A DNA stretch of 64,000 nucleotides from Hydrogenophaga sp. Root209 (GTDB lineage Bacteria > Pseudomonadota > Gammaproteobacteria > Burkholderiales > Burkholderiaceae_C), in the NCBI RefSeq assembly GCF_001428625.1, contig NZ_LMIE01000005.1, positions 179,001-243,000 of the forward strand, written 5' to 3'. The position numbers and the translations under genes were made by a program. The notes beneath the pieces are model-generated. The model was not told the DNA's origin. It ran no database searches and saw only the letters and a list, made by a program, of their open reading frames with translations. Positions 43,415 through 54,400 of the stretch are shown piece after piece. Each line of letters opens with the position of its first letter. Position 1 is the stretch's first letter.

Positions 43415-44356
43415 TCAATGCCTGGTCGTGTCCAGGGGGAAGTCGTCTGCGTCGAGCGTGCTGTCCGAGGCAGGTTCCGCCGAGGCGTCTTCGTCTTCTT
43501 CATCTTCTTCGTGCGCCCAGAACAGCCGGTCGGGCACGGCATGCCCCATGCCGGGTTGAAAGCCGGCGTCCAGACATTGGTCCAGGTAGGTCAGGGCCTC
43601 CGCGCAGGCCGATTGAAGATCGGAGCCACCCGCAATCAGCGCACACAGAGCTGCCGACAAGGTATCACCCGCGCCGCTGAAGGTGGCCTCAAACCGCTCG
43701 TAGCGCGCCGTGGCCAGCACCGCCTCGGGCGAAGCGAGGTGGCTCTCCAGGTACTGATCGGCGGCGTTGAAGCCCGTCACCAGCGTGTAGGGCACGCCGT
43801 GCACGGCGGCTGCCCGGGCCACATCGCGCGGGCTCGGCGGTCGGTCGCCTTCCCATTCGGGCAACAGCCAGCGGCACAGCGTGCTGTGGTTGCCCACCAG
43901 CACGGTGGTTTGCGGCAGCAAGAGTTCGGCACTCGCGTCGAGGTAGGTCTCGATGGCGAGTTCGTCCCACCAGGACAGGTCGGGCATGTAGGCGATGACC
44001 GGCACGTCGGCATAGTCGGCGGTGATCTCGGCCACCACGCTGAGGTTTTCGGGGTTGCCCACGAAGCCGACCTTGAAGGCCTGCACCGGCATGTCTTCCA
44101 GAGCGCAGCGCGCCTGGTCGGCCACGGCCTCCTCGTCGAAGGCAAAGTGATCGTGGATGTCGGACGTGTCGCGCACATAGGCGCCGGTGACGACCGACAG
44201 CACATGCACCGATGCGCTGGACATGGCGGTGATGTCGGCGCTCAGGCCGCCCGCGCCACTGGGGTCGTTGGCGTTGAACACCATCACGCACGGCAGGGTG
44301 GCCTCCCCTGGCGGGGGAAGGGCGGCAGGTGTTGTTTTTTCGGGCGTATCGGGCAT
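43415..44356 (-). CDS. thiD: Hydroxymethylpyrimidine/phosphomethylpyrimidine kinase, ThiD-like, with acidic tail
   Basis: A 313-residue ribokinase-fold kinase of thiamine synthesis. The substrate and phosphate loop [13 protein letters not shown] and the catalytic anion hole [12 protein letters not shown] fit ThiD. The family is usually about 260-280 residues; the extra length here is a C-terminal acidic tail (residues about 282-313, [17 protein letters not shown]). The [10 protein letters not shown] segment also departs from typical ThiD. No TPP-riboswitch-like structure was seen upstream. It lies between hemL and a divergent rubredoxin gene. Confidence 0.85.
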   Translation of the reverse strand: MPDTPEKTTPAALPPPGEATLPCVMVFNANDPSGAGGLSADITAMSSASVHVLSVVTGAYVRDTSDIHDHFAFDEEAVADQARCALEDMPVQAFKVGFVGNPENLSVVAEITADYADVPVIAYMPDLSWWDELAIETYLDASAELLLPQTTVLVGNHSTLCRWLLPEWEGDRPPSPRDVARAAAVHGVPYTLVTGFNAADQYLESHLASPEAVLATARYERFEATFSGAGDTLSAALCALIAGGSDLQSACAEALTYLDQCLDAGFQPGMGHAVPDRLFWAHEEDEEDEDASAEPASDSTLDADDFPLDTTRH

Positions 44357-44510
44357 GGGTTGAGAGAGGGATCGATTTCGTGTGGAAGATGCCCGCAGAA
44401 TGATCCTGGCGCTCCAAACAAGGCATTGGACAGGGGCCAGAATCCACTTCCAGCAGGCTGTACCTCGCTCGATACAATGCTTGCATTCTATGACAAGGCC
44501 CCCTATAACC

Positions 44511-44684
44511 ATGACCGAAACGAAGACTTGGATGTGCCTGATTTGTGGCTGGATTTACGACGAAGCGCAAGGTGCGCCGGAGCACGGCGTACCGGCTGGA
44601 ACCCCGTGGTCTCAGGTGCCGATGAACTGGACTTGCCCCGAATGCGGCGCTCGCAAAGAGGACTTCGAGATGGTCCAAATCTGA
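44511..44684 (+). CDS. Rubredoxin
   Basis: A 57-residue one-iron electron carrier with both cysteine pairs, CLICGWIYDEAQG and CPECGARKEDF, and the aromatic core (W, Y, W, F). ATG 44511 gives the standard short N-terminus MTETKTWMC. It may serve an alkane or rubredoxin-linked oxygenase or peroxide defence elsewhere; nothing nearby tells which. It diverges from the thiD-like gene over 154 bases and precedes pilG by 97 bases, a common order in betaproteobacteria. Confidence 0.95.
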   Translation: MTETKTWMCLICGWIYDEAQGAPEHGVPAGTPWSQVPMNWTCPECGARKEDFEMVQI

Positions 44685-44781
44685 TCAATAAATTCCCGTC
44701 GCACTGGCATACACAGACCGAGGCACGGGCTCCCTGGCCCGAGTGCCGCACTTCCTGACCCATTCCTGGAGCCTGTGAATC

Positions 44782-45177
44782 GTGAGCCCAACACCCGCCC
44801 TGAAAGTTCTGGTTGTCGACGACAGCAACACCATTCGGCGAAGCGCCGAAATCTTCCTCAAGCAGGGTGGGCACGAAGTCCTGCTGGCTGACGATGGCTT
44901 CGATGCCCTCGCCAAGATCAACGACTACCAACCCGATCTGGTTTTCTGCGACATCCTGATGCCCCGCCTCGACGGCTATCAGACCTGCGCCATCATCAAG
45001 CGCAACGCCAAGTTCGCCAACATTCCTGTTGTCATGCTGTCCTCCAAGGATGGCGTCTTTGACAAAGCCCGCGGACGCATGGTGGGCTCGCAGGACTACC
45101 TCACCAAACCTTTCACCAAAGACCAACTGCTGCATGCCGTGCAGCAGTTCGGCGCCAACCTAGCCGGAGCTGCATGA
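44782..45177 (+). CDS. pilG: Twitching motility response regulator PilG
   Basis: A 131-residue stand-alone CheY-like receiver: VLVVDDSNTIRRS, phospho-acceptor Asp57 in LVFCDILMP, and the conserved Lys in YLTKPF. The start is GTG 44782, with GGAGCC upstream. In the Chp system the ChpA/PilL kinase phosphorylates PilG, which favours pilus extension. It overlaps pilH by four bases. Confidence 0.95.
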   Translation: MSPTPALKVLVVDDSNTIRRSAEIFLKQGGHEVLLADDGFDALAKINDYQPDLVFCDILMPRLDGYQTCAIIKRNAKFANIPVVMLSSKDGVFDKARGRMVGSQDYLTKPFTKDQLLHAVQQFGANLAGAA

Positions 45178-45542
45178 TGGCCATCCACAAAATCCTCGTT
45201 GTTGACGATTCAAAAACCGAACTCATGGTGCTGTCCGATCTGCTGAGTAAAAACGGCTACAGCGTGAGGACCGCTGAGAATGCGGACGAGGCCTTCCGTC
45301 GCTTGGGAGAGGAAAAGCCTGACCTGATCCTGATGGACGTTGTGATGCCCGGTCAAAATGGATTTCAGTTGACGCGTGCCATCACCCGCGATCCTCAGTA
45401 TTCGAACATTCCGATCGTGATGTGCACCAGCAAAAGCCTGGAGACGGATCGGGTTTGGGGCATGCGACAGGGGGCACGCGACTACGTGACCAAACCTGTC
45501 AACGGTGAAGAGTTGCTGTCGAAGATCCGGGCGTTGGCCTGA
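45174..45542 (+). CDS. pilH: Twitching motility response regulator PilH
   Basis: A 122-residue CheY-like receiver with ILVVDDSKTELMVL, Asp55 in LILMDVVMPGQNG and the Lys of YVTKPVN. In the Chp system PilH acts as the counterpart or phosphate sink to PilG. ATG 45174 overlaps the pilG stop; ATG 45177 directly after it is an alternative that removes one Met. Confidence 0.95.
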   Translation: MMAIHKILVVDDSKTELMVLSDLLSKNGYSVRTAENADEAFRRLGEEKPDLILMDVVMPGQNGFQLTRAITRDPQYSNIPIVMCTSKSLETDRVWGMRQGARDYVTKPVNGEELLSKIRALA

Positions 45543-45569
45543 ACCACCTTGAATTGAACCCTACCGAGC

Positions 45570-46121
45570 ATGGCCAAACGACAATCACTGAAGGAGCTGC
45601 AGGAACGTTTGGCTCAGCGATTGAGCGTTGCCAAAACAGAGGCCGTAACAGCGGCCTGGCTGGCGGTGGAGTCCAACGGAAGCCGCTATCTCCTTCCGCT
45701 GGTTCAGTCCGGTGAAATCTTCCCCTGGTCTGCGGTGCAGCGAGTCCCGTACACCAAGCCTTGGTACTTGGGTGTGGCCAGCTTGCGGGGTGGCCTGCAC
45801 GGTGTCATCGATCTTGCTGCGCTGGTGGAGTCTGCGAGCCCTGTTGCTGGCTCGGCTGCGCTGGCGAGTCAGGGCGAGCGCATCACCTCGGAGTCGCGTT
45901 TGGTCAGTCTGCACACCGCATTGGGGGTGAACGCAGTGATCTGGATTGATCGTCTCCTGGGGCTGCGAAGTGCTGCCATGTTCAGCGGCTTCGGGTCCAA
46001 GCCGGATGGCGCACCATCCTATTTCAATCGATCGTTGATGGATGCCCAGGGCTTGCATTGGCAGGAGCTGGATCTGCAGGTGTTGGTGGGCGAGCCCGAA
46101 TTCCTCGCAATTGCGGCCTGA
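45570..46121 (+). CDS. pilI: CheW-like coupling protein PilI
   Basis: A 183-residue CheW-domain protein (about 25-180; WLAVESNGSRYLLPLVQSGEIFPW, PWYLGVASLRGGLHGVIDLAAL). It should link the chemoreceptor PilJ to the kinase PilL in the polar chemosensory array for twitching. It lies 27 bases after pilH and 61 bases before pilJ. Confidence 0.93.
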   Translation: MAKRQSLKELQERLAQRLSVAKTEAVTAAWLAVESNGSRYLLPLVQSGEIFPWSAVQRVPYTKPWYLGVASLRGGLHGVIDLAALVESASPVAGSAALASQGERITSESRLVSLHTALGVNAVIWIDRLLGLRSAAMFSGFGSKPDGAPSYFNRSLMDAQGLHWQELDLQVLVGEPEFLAIAA

Positions 46122-46182
46122 CAACCACGCAGGTTGATCAGACCGATCTTTTCTCATTTGTTTTCTGTTGGAAGGTGTTTAC

Positions 46183-48435
46183 ATGGCCACGCTTGATCGA
46201 TTCCAGGGACTGTTCAAGAAAAAAGCCGATGATGAACGCGACCTGTCCACCGTGACCGACCAGGAAGCCGCCGAACTGGCAGCTGCCCGCTTGGCTCCCG
46301 ATCCTCAGGCGGATGACTATTCCGGCAATCTGCTCATGGCCGACGACGATGAAGGTTCCGAGCAGTCCGGGTTGATCTCGGTGCCCTTGCTGGGGCGCCG
46401 GCCTGCAGAGCAACACCAACGCACGCTCGCCGTGTTGCTGGCTTTTGGTCTGATCGTGCTCGGTGCGGTCACCTTCTTCGTTTTGAGCCAGACCGAGAAA
46501 GTCAGTCAGCAGTTGGCCGCCAGCGGTCAGGCGCTGATGCAGTCGCAGCGTCTGGCGAAGAGCGTTTCCCAGGCCTTGATCGGCAGCCCTGCTGCCTTCC
46601 CCGAGGTGCGTGACAGCTCTGACGTGTTGTCGCGCAGCTTGCGAGGTCTCAAGCAAGGCGACACCGACATGTCTATCGACGCCTTGGGCCCTGACTACAC
46701 CGCCCGCCTCGACGAACTGCTGCCGAGGATAGACGCAGCTGAAAAGAATGCGTCAGCGGTTCTGGCGCAGGAAAGCATCCTGACCCAGGTGGGCAACGCT
46801 TTGCGCACCATCAACCGCCAGTCGTCGGACCTGCTGGAAATTGCCGAGACCATCTCTTCGCTCAAGCTGCAGCAAAACGCGCCGGCTGCGGAAATCTCCG
46901 CGTCCGGCCAACTCGTGATGTTGACCCAGCGCATCGGCAAGTCGGCCAACGAGTTTCTGACGCTTGAAGGCGTGAGCCCCGAGGCGGTGTTCTTGCTGGG
47001 CAAGGACTTGAACACGTTCAAGGAAATCTCGGAAGGTTTGCTCAACGGCAGCGAAGAACTTCGCCTGGCTGCTGCCAGAGACGAACAAGTGCGCGAGCGT
47101 CTCGGTGCGCTGCTGAAACTGTACGAACAGACGCGGGTGGAAGCGGGCGCCATTCTGGGCAACCTGCAAGGTCTGGTGTCAGCCCGCGAGGCACAGGCCA
47201 GCATCATTGCCGACAGTGAGCCGCTGCGTCTGGGTCTGCAGAACCTGCAGTCGGAACTCACCTCGCGTTCCGGGCTGAGCGGCGGCGAATTCGGCGCCTT
47301 GCTCTTTTCGGCGCTGTTTGCCCTGTTGTGCGCCGGTGGTCTGGCTTATGTGCAGCTGCAGGAAAGCCGGCAACGTCAACTGACGGCGGAATCGCAGCGT
47401 CTGGCGGCTGAGTCGCTGGAGCAAGATGCCAAACGCGTCAACGACGCCAACCAGGCCGCCATTTTGCGTTTGATGAACGAACTGCAAACGGTGGCTGAAG
47501 GTGATTTGACCCAGGAAGCCACGGTGACCGAAGACATCACCGGTGCCATTGCCGACTCGGTGAACTACACGGTGGAGGAGCTGCGCTCGCTGGTGGGCAA
47601 CGTGCAAGCCACGGCCACGCGCGTGGCGCAAACGACGTCAGCGGTGGAGAGCACGTCCACCGAACTGCTGGCAGCGTCCACCGAACAGCTTCGGGAAATT
47701 CGCGAAACGGGCCAGTCGGTGCTCGACATGGCTCAGCGAATCAACCAGGTGTCCGGTCAGGCGCAGGAGTCGGCCACGGTGGCCCGTGCTTCGCTGCAAG
47801 CGGCCGAGTCGGGTCTGCAGGCGGTGCAGGACGCCATCGGCGGCATGAACTCGATTCGCGATCAGATTCAGGAAACTTCCAAGCGCATCAAACGGCTGGG
47901 TGAGTCGTCGCAGGAGATTGGCGAGATCACCGAACTGATCTCCGACATTACCGAACAGACCAACGTGCTCGCATTGAACGCCGCCATCCAGGCCGCGTCG
48001 GCCGGTGAAGCTGGCCGAGGCTTCTCGGTGGTGGCGGAAGAGGTGCAGCGACTGGCCGAACGTTCTGCCGATGCGACGCGACAGATTTCGGCGCTGGTGA
48101 AGGCGATTCAGACCGACACGCAGGACGCGGTAGCCGCCATGGAACGCTCCACGCAGGGTGTGGTCGAGGGTGCGAAGCTCTCCGACAACGCCGGTACCGC
48201 TCTGTCCGAGATCGATCGCGTTTCGCGCCGGCTGGCCGAGCTGATCGAGCAGATTTCCAACGCGGCGTCGCGAGAAGCCGATTCCGCGAACGAGGTGGCG
48301 GGGAACATCCAGCACATTTTTGCCGTGACGGAGCAGACCGGGGAAGGTACCCGCTCCACGGCGCAGCAGGTGCGTGAACTCTCGGTGATGGCAGAAGAAC
48401 TTCGCCAGTCGGTATCGCGATTCAAGATCGCCTGA
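46183..48435 (+). CDS. pilJ: Methyl-accepting chemotaxis protein PilJ
   Basis: A 750-residue receptor. A cytoplasmic N-terminal stretch (about 1-80) precedes the first membrane segment (about 82-105, [20 protein letters not shown]); two PilJ-type helical periplasmic modules follow (about 110-375), then a second segment (about 373-395), HAMP, and a signalling domain with the hairpin tip [18 protein letters not shown]-type sequence. ATG 46183 has GGAAGG upstream; the frame reads a few codons further but without a better start. It senses pilus-related signals and controls PilL. Confidence 0.95.
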   Translation: MATLDRFQGLFKKKADDERDLSTVTDQEAAELAAARLAPDPQADDYSGNLLMADDDEGSEQSGLISVPLLGRRPAEQHQRTLAVLLAFGLIVLGAVTFFVLSQTEKVSQQLAASGQALMQSQRLAKSVSQALIGSPAAFPEVRDSSDVLSRSLRGLKQGDTDMSIDALGPDYTARLDELLPRIDAAEKNASAVLAQESILTQVGNALRTINRQSSDLLEIAETISSLKLQQNAPAAEISASGQLVMLTQRIGKSANEFLTLEGVSPEAVFLLGKDLNTFKEISEGLLNGSEELRLAAARDEQVRERLGALLKLYEQTRVEAGAILGNLQGLVSAREAQASIIADSEPLRLGLQNLQSELTSRSGLSGGEFGALLFSALFALLCAGGLAYVQLQESRQRQLTAESQRLAAESLEQDAKRVNDANQAAILRLMNELQTVAEGDLTQEATVTEDITGAIADSVNYTVEELRSLVGNVQATATRVAQTTSAVESTSTELLAASTEQLREIRETGQSVLDMAQRINQVSGQAQESATVARASLQAAESGLQAVQDAIGGMNSIRDQIQETSKRIKRLGESSQEIGEITELISDITEQTNVLALNAAIQAASAGEAGRGFSVVAEEVQRLAERSADATRQISALVKAIQTDTQDAVAAMERSTQGVVEGAKLSDNAGTALSEIDRVSRRLAELIEQISNAASREADSANEVAGNIQHIFAVTEQTGEGTRSTAQQVRELSVMAEELRQSVSRFKIA

Positions 48436-48468
48436 TTGCCCCAGTCGGACCCTTACTCCAAGATCAAC

Positions 48469-51400
48469 ATGCTCGACACCGCTACCGACAGTCCGCAGAT
48501 GGATCCACCTGTCGCCGACCTCGGTCCGTTGGCATGGGTATTCGACGAGCTGCGCAAATCGCTGGATGGCGCCAACAAGGCGATCAAGCGGTTTGTGCGT
48601 GAGACGGAACAATCGCGCATGGACGACCTGCAGGCGGTTGATCCGGCCTCGCTGCGTCAGGCGCGTCAGCAACTGCATCAGGCGGTTGGCGCCTTGGAAA
48701 TGGTGGGTCTGGGCGCACCAGCCCATGTGCTTCGAGCCATGGAGGCGGCGGTTCAGCGGTTTGTCCAGCGACCTCAGAGCTGCAATGAAGAGGCGGCGGC
48801 AAAGGTCGAGCGCGCCAGCTTCGCCCTGGTGGAATACCTGGAAGCGGTTCTGAACAACAAACCGGTGCAACCCGTCGCCTTGTTCTCCCAATACAGGGAA
48901 GTGCAGGAACTGGCTGCGGCCGAGCGCGTGCACCCTGCCGATCTGTGGCCGTTCGATCACCACGGCGTGAACGTGGTGGCCCCAGCCGACCGGACGCCGC
49001 TCGAATGCAACGCGGCCATCCGTTCCTTGTTTGACCGCCTGGTGTTGCTGGCCGTCAAGACGGAAAGCCAGGCGGCGGTACAGCAGTTGGTGAAGATCAG
49101 CGCTGGACTGTCTGCGGGAGCTGTGGATACCCGAGCCCGAACCTTCTGGCGTGTGGCAGCCGGCTTCTTTGAAGCGGTTGCGCACCGTCTGTTGCCCACC
49201 GACGTCTATGTCAAACGGGCTTTTTCGCGGATCCTGATGCAGTTCGTGACCTTGTCGCAAGGCAAGTCGCAGGTATCAGAAACACTGCTGCACGATCTTT
49301 TGTTTTTCTGCGCCCAACCGCATGAGGTGTCCAGTCAACTGGCGCCGCAGCTGGCAGCCGTCAGACAGGCATTTGGTCTGGGCGCCGTTGAGGCGGTCGA
49401 CTACCACGTGGCCACACTCGGCCGCTATGACCCGGCAGTCCTCGCCCAGGCGCGCAAGCGCATCAATGCGGCCAAGGAGGCTTGGTCGCTGTATTCCGGC
49501 GGTGACGCCAGTCGGGCCCGTCAGGTGGCCGATCAGTTCGGCTTGATTGGCGACTCGCTGCTCAAGTTGCATCCAGCCAGCAAGGTGCTGGCCCAGGCCT
49601 TGGTGAAGGCGGCAGACCATGCGGTGCGCGAGCCCGGTGGCGTGAGTCCTGAACTGGCGATGGAAGTGGCCACCACCACGCTGTACCTCGAAGCGGCCTT
49701 TGAAGATTTCGATCCCCGCGCGCCCGAGCTCACCGAGCGCACGCAGGCGCTCGCCGATCGCCTTGAAGCCGTGATGGCCGGTCAGCCCGCACAACCGCTG
49801 GACACCTGGATGGAGCAGCTGTACCGCCGGGTGAGCGATCGCCAGACCATGGGCAGTGTGGTGGGTGAACTCAAGGTGTCCCTGGGGGAGGTCGAGAAGT
49901 CGCTCGACCAGTTCTTCCGCACACCGCAGGAAAAAGCAGGCTTGCACGTCGCCGTCTCGCAGATGGCTCAGATGCGTGGCGTGCTGTCGGTGCTGGGGCT
50001 GGAGCAAGCGGTTCATGCCGTCACCCGCATGCGCACCATGGTCGAGCAGATCCTCGACACGGAAGTGGACGAGGCGTTGGCGCGCGAAGCGGGTACGTTC
50101 CAGCAGTTGGGCAACAACCTGAGTGCCATGAGCCTGCTGGTGGACATGCTCAACTACCAGCCGAATCTGGCCAAGAAGTTGTTTGTCTTTGACGAAGACA
50201 AGGGTGAGTTGCTCCCGCTCATGGGCCGCACGATCAATACGGAACTGCACCACCCGCCAGTGCACGACGAGGCCCGCGCCATCAGCGATGGCGTGCAGCA
50301 GGTCGTCAACGAAGTCCAGGGCGGCATGAACCTGGTCGATCTGAGCCAGCAACTCGATTCATTGGCCGAGCAGGCCACGCTCGCCGAGCAGTCGGGTGTG
50401 GCGCGCGCCGCGCGTGAGGCGGCCGGCGCGGTGGTCGGGAACGATGCAGCGGCGGGTGCACAGGCTTTGGTGGGGCTTTCCGAAGCCTCTCTCGCGGCCC
50501 ATGAGCGCGAGCCGGTCGACGCTACCGGTGAAGACAATGATGAAGACGATCTGCTCGACATCTTCCTGGAAGAAGCCCGGGAAGTGGTGGGCAATGGCCT
50601 GGATGCGATTGCGCAGTTGCGCGTGCAACCGGGTGATCTGGAGCACCTCACCACCCTGCGCCGCGCGTTTCACACCCTCAAGGGCAGTTCGCGCATGGTC
50701 GGACTGGAGGAATTTGGCCAGGCGGCATGGTCCATGGAGCAATTGGTCAACACCGTGTTGGCTGAGCAGCGACCTGCAGGCCAGCCATTGCTGATGCTGA
50801 CGGAACAAGCCATGACCGACTTTGGTCGGTGGGTGGATGACATCTCGGCGCGGCGCGAAGAGCACTGGAAGGCGCAGCCCTTCAAGGCCAGCGCCGAAGC
50901 CCTGCGCGACCAGGGCCTTTTCCTGCCATTGGCGCACGCGGCCGCGTCCGAAGGCGCGTCTTCGCCAATCAAAGAAGAACCCCTGTTCGACATGGCGGCG
51001 CCGGAAGAATCCGTCGCCACTGCCGCTGCCTCTGAGCCTGCTGTCCTGGAGGCCGCTGAAATGGCGTCTTCTCATGTCGAGGCCATCGACGCTGCGCAGT
51101 CGGACGTGGACTTCGATCTTGGCGAGTTGGCGGAAGTCGATGATCTGCCTTCACAGGAGGCGCCTGAAGAAGCCATTCAGATCGACACCGCGTTCCTCGA
51201 CTTTGAACCGCCATCGCCTCCAAGTGAATTGCCTGCTCCAGAGCAGATGCTCGCGGACATCGACTTCGGCAGCCTGGCGGCTTTCTCGTCGAGCGAAGCC
51301 GCCAAGGCTGAAGAAGCCGATCCCTTGCCAGTGGCCGAAACCGTACTGTTGCTCGAAGAGCCCATGGCGTTGGAGCAAGATGCCGCTGCGCAAGAGGCCG

Positions 51401-54400
51401 ATCCGGTGGAGAGTCCCGAACAAGTTGGTGAAACGGACATGCCCGATGAGCAGACGCGGGTGATTGGCTCGCTGCGCATCGGCCTCAAGCTCTACAACGT
51501 GTACCTCAACGAGGCGGACGAGTGGTCGCGCCGCTTGTGCACGGGTCTGGCCGAATGGGCGCTTGAGCGTCACGAGCCCGTGCCGGAGCAATCCGAAGCA
51601 CTTGCACACTCGTTGGCCGGCAGCTCTGCCACGGTTGGATTCCAGTCGCTGTCGGACATCGCCCGAGCCCTTGAGCATGCGATCGGGTCGGTCGGTCTTC
51701 ATCAGCGGGCCGGCGCCCCGGCCACAGCCGAGCAAGCCAAGTTGTTCGTTGATGCATCCGAAGACATTCGCCGGCTTCTGCATCAGTTTGCTGCCGGCTT
51801 TCTCAAGGAGCCCGATCCACAGCTGATGGACGCGCTGTACCGGGTGGTCCACGATCCGGTGCCTGACGAATCCCTGCTGCACACCGATGACGTGTCGGTC
51901 ATGGATGAACCGGTCATCGAGACGCCGGTGCCCGAAGAGCCGGTGCTTGCCCAGCCGGACGTCGCTGCGTCGACCTTGGCGCCTTTGACGACCTTCGACC
52001 TGCCTGCGATGGTCGAAACCACGATCGATTTTGTTCCTCCGCACGCAGACACCCACCGCATCGAACATGCCGCGGTGCAGGACATCGACGACGACATCGA
52101 TGTGCTGGACACGATCGACATCGATCTGTTCCCGATCTTTGCGGAAGAAGCCCAGGAACTGCTGCCCCAGCTCGAAGGCGCGTTGCGCCAATGGGTGGCG
52201 CGACCGGACAACGGCAGTGCCCGATCGGAAGTGCTGCGCAATCTGCACACGCTCAAGGGCAGTGCGCGTCTGGCAGGCGCGTTGCGCCTGGGCGAGATGG
52301 TTCACCGAATGGAAACCACGGCCGAGCGACTGGGCTCCGACGTGCAACGCAGCGCCGATCTGGAGCCTTTGCAGTCTGCGTTTGATGCCATCAGCGCCCG
52401 TTTTGAAGTGCTGCGTCGCCAGGATCCCGAGTCCGTCGATGTGGTGCAGACCGCTCCCGAGCACATCGTTTCCGAGCCGGCCGCAGCCCTGGCGCCAACA
52501 GCCACCGACGGGACACCGGATCTGTCCACCGACGTCGTGGCGGTGCGGGGCATGGAAGGGCTCACCATGCCGGTGGCGCCCACGGTGTCGCAGGCTCGTG
52601 CGGGTGCTGCTGTGCGCGTGCGTCCCGAGTTGCTCGACCGCCTGGTCAACCAGGCTGGCGAGGTGATGATCACCCGCTCGCGCATGGAGTCCGAACTGGT
52701 GACGCTGCGGGGTTCGCTGAAAGATCTCACGGGCAACCTGGACCGCCTGCGTGGCCAGTTGCGCGACATCGAGCTGCAGGCCGAGACACAGATGCAGTCC
52801 CGCCTGGCCCAGGCACGCGACGCGGATCAGTCGTTCGATCCGCTCGAATTCGACCGGTTCACCCGCGTGCAGGAGCTCACCCGCATGATGGCGGAGTCGG
52901 TGAACGACGTGGCCACCGTGCAGCGCAATCTGCAGCGCGCGGTGGAATCGACCGAAGACAGTCTGGTGGCCCAAGGCCGGCAGACCCGCGAGTTGCAGCG
53001 CGATCTCTTGCGCACGCGCATGGTGGAATTCGAGGGCATTTCCGAGCGGCTGTACCGTGTGGTCCGGCAAGCGTCCAAGGAAACCGGCAAACAGGTTCGC
53101 CTGGACATCACCGGCGGCAACATCGAAATGGACCGTGGCGTGCTCGACCGCATGACCGCTGCGTTCGAACACCTGCTGCGCAACAGCGTGGTGCATGGCA
53201 TCGAGACGCCCGAAGCCCGTGTGGCCGCCGGCAAGTCGGCCGAAGGTCAGATCGAAATCACGCTGGCGCAGGAACTCAACGACGTGTCGGTGGTGTTCGC
53301 CGATGACGGCGCAGGGCTGGATCTGGTGCGCTTGCGCGAGAAGGCGGCCGCGCTGGGTCTGGTCACGTCCGACGCAGACATCAGCGATGCGCACGCCGCT
53401 CAACTCGTTTTCGAGCCGGGCATCAGCACCGCGCGTGAAATATCCGAGCTGGCCGGTCGGGGCATCGGCATGGATGTGGTGCGCAACGACGTCGTCGCAT
53501 TGGGTGGCCGCATCGAGACCGCCACCCAGGCCGGGCAAGGCACCAACTTCAAGCTGGTGCTGCCGCTGACCACGGCGGTGACGCAGGTGGTGATGCTGCG
53601 CGCTGGCGCGCTCACCCTGGGCGTGCCGTCCAACCTGGTGGAGCTGGTGCGTCGCGTGAGCAGCGACGAACTGAGCAAGGCCTACGCGAGCGGTTCGCTG
53701 ATCGTGGCGGGCGAGGAAGTCCCGTTTTTCTGGGCTGGGGCTTTGCTGCAGTCGTCGGTGCAATCGCTGGAGAACAAGGGCCGCACGCTGCCCGTCATGA
53801 TTTTCCGAAGTGCTGCACAACGGATGGCCATGCACGTGGACGAGGTCCTGGGCAACCAGGAAGTCGTGGTGAAGAACCTGGGCTCACAGCTCTCGCGTTT
53901 GCCCGGTCTGGCCGGCATGTCGGTGCTGGCGTCGGGTGCCGTGGCCCTGATCTACAACCCGGTGGCCCTGGCCACGGTGTATGGCGAACAGGTTCGCAGT
54001 TGGGTGGCCAGTCGGCAGAAGGCAGCGCTGTCCATGCCCGAGGACGCACCAGCACCCCTGGACATGGCGGTCAATGCCGTGCCTTTGATCCTTGTGGTCG
54101 ATGACTCCATCACCGTGCGCCGTGTGACGCAACGGCTGCTGCAGCGCGAAGGCTACAGGGTGACGCTGGCGGCCGATGGGCTGCAGGCGCTGGAGAAGCT
54201 CCAGGCCGAGCGGCCCACGGTTGTTCTGTCCGACATCGAGATGCCGCGCATGGACGGCTTCGACCTCGTGCGCAACATCCGCAGCGATGCGCGACTGTCC
54301 GACCTGCCAGTGATCATGATCACCTCCCGCATCGCGGAGAAACACCGCGAACATGCGCGTGAACTGGGTGTGGATCACTACCTGGGCAAGCCGTACTCCG

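Noticed and set aside
44357-44510. Possible TPP riboswitch in the leader of the thiD-like gene
   Set aside because: I could not find the conserved thi-box core (CTGAGA with its partner) in this short divergent region.
51151-53835. A minus-strand open frame of about 894 codons opposite pilL
   Set aside because: It mirrors the pilL coding frame with His/Arg/Gly-rich sequence and no recognisable domain; pilL has clear Hpt, kinase and receiver motifs.
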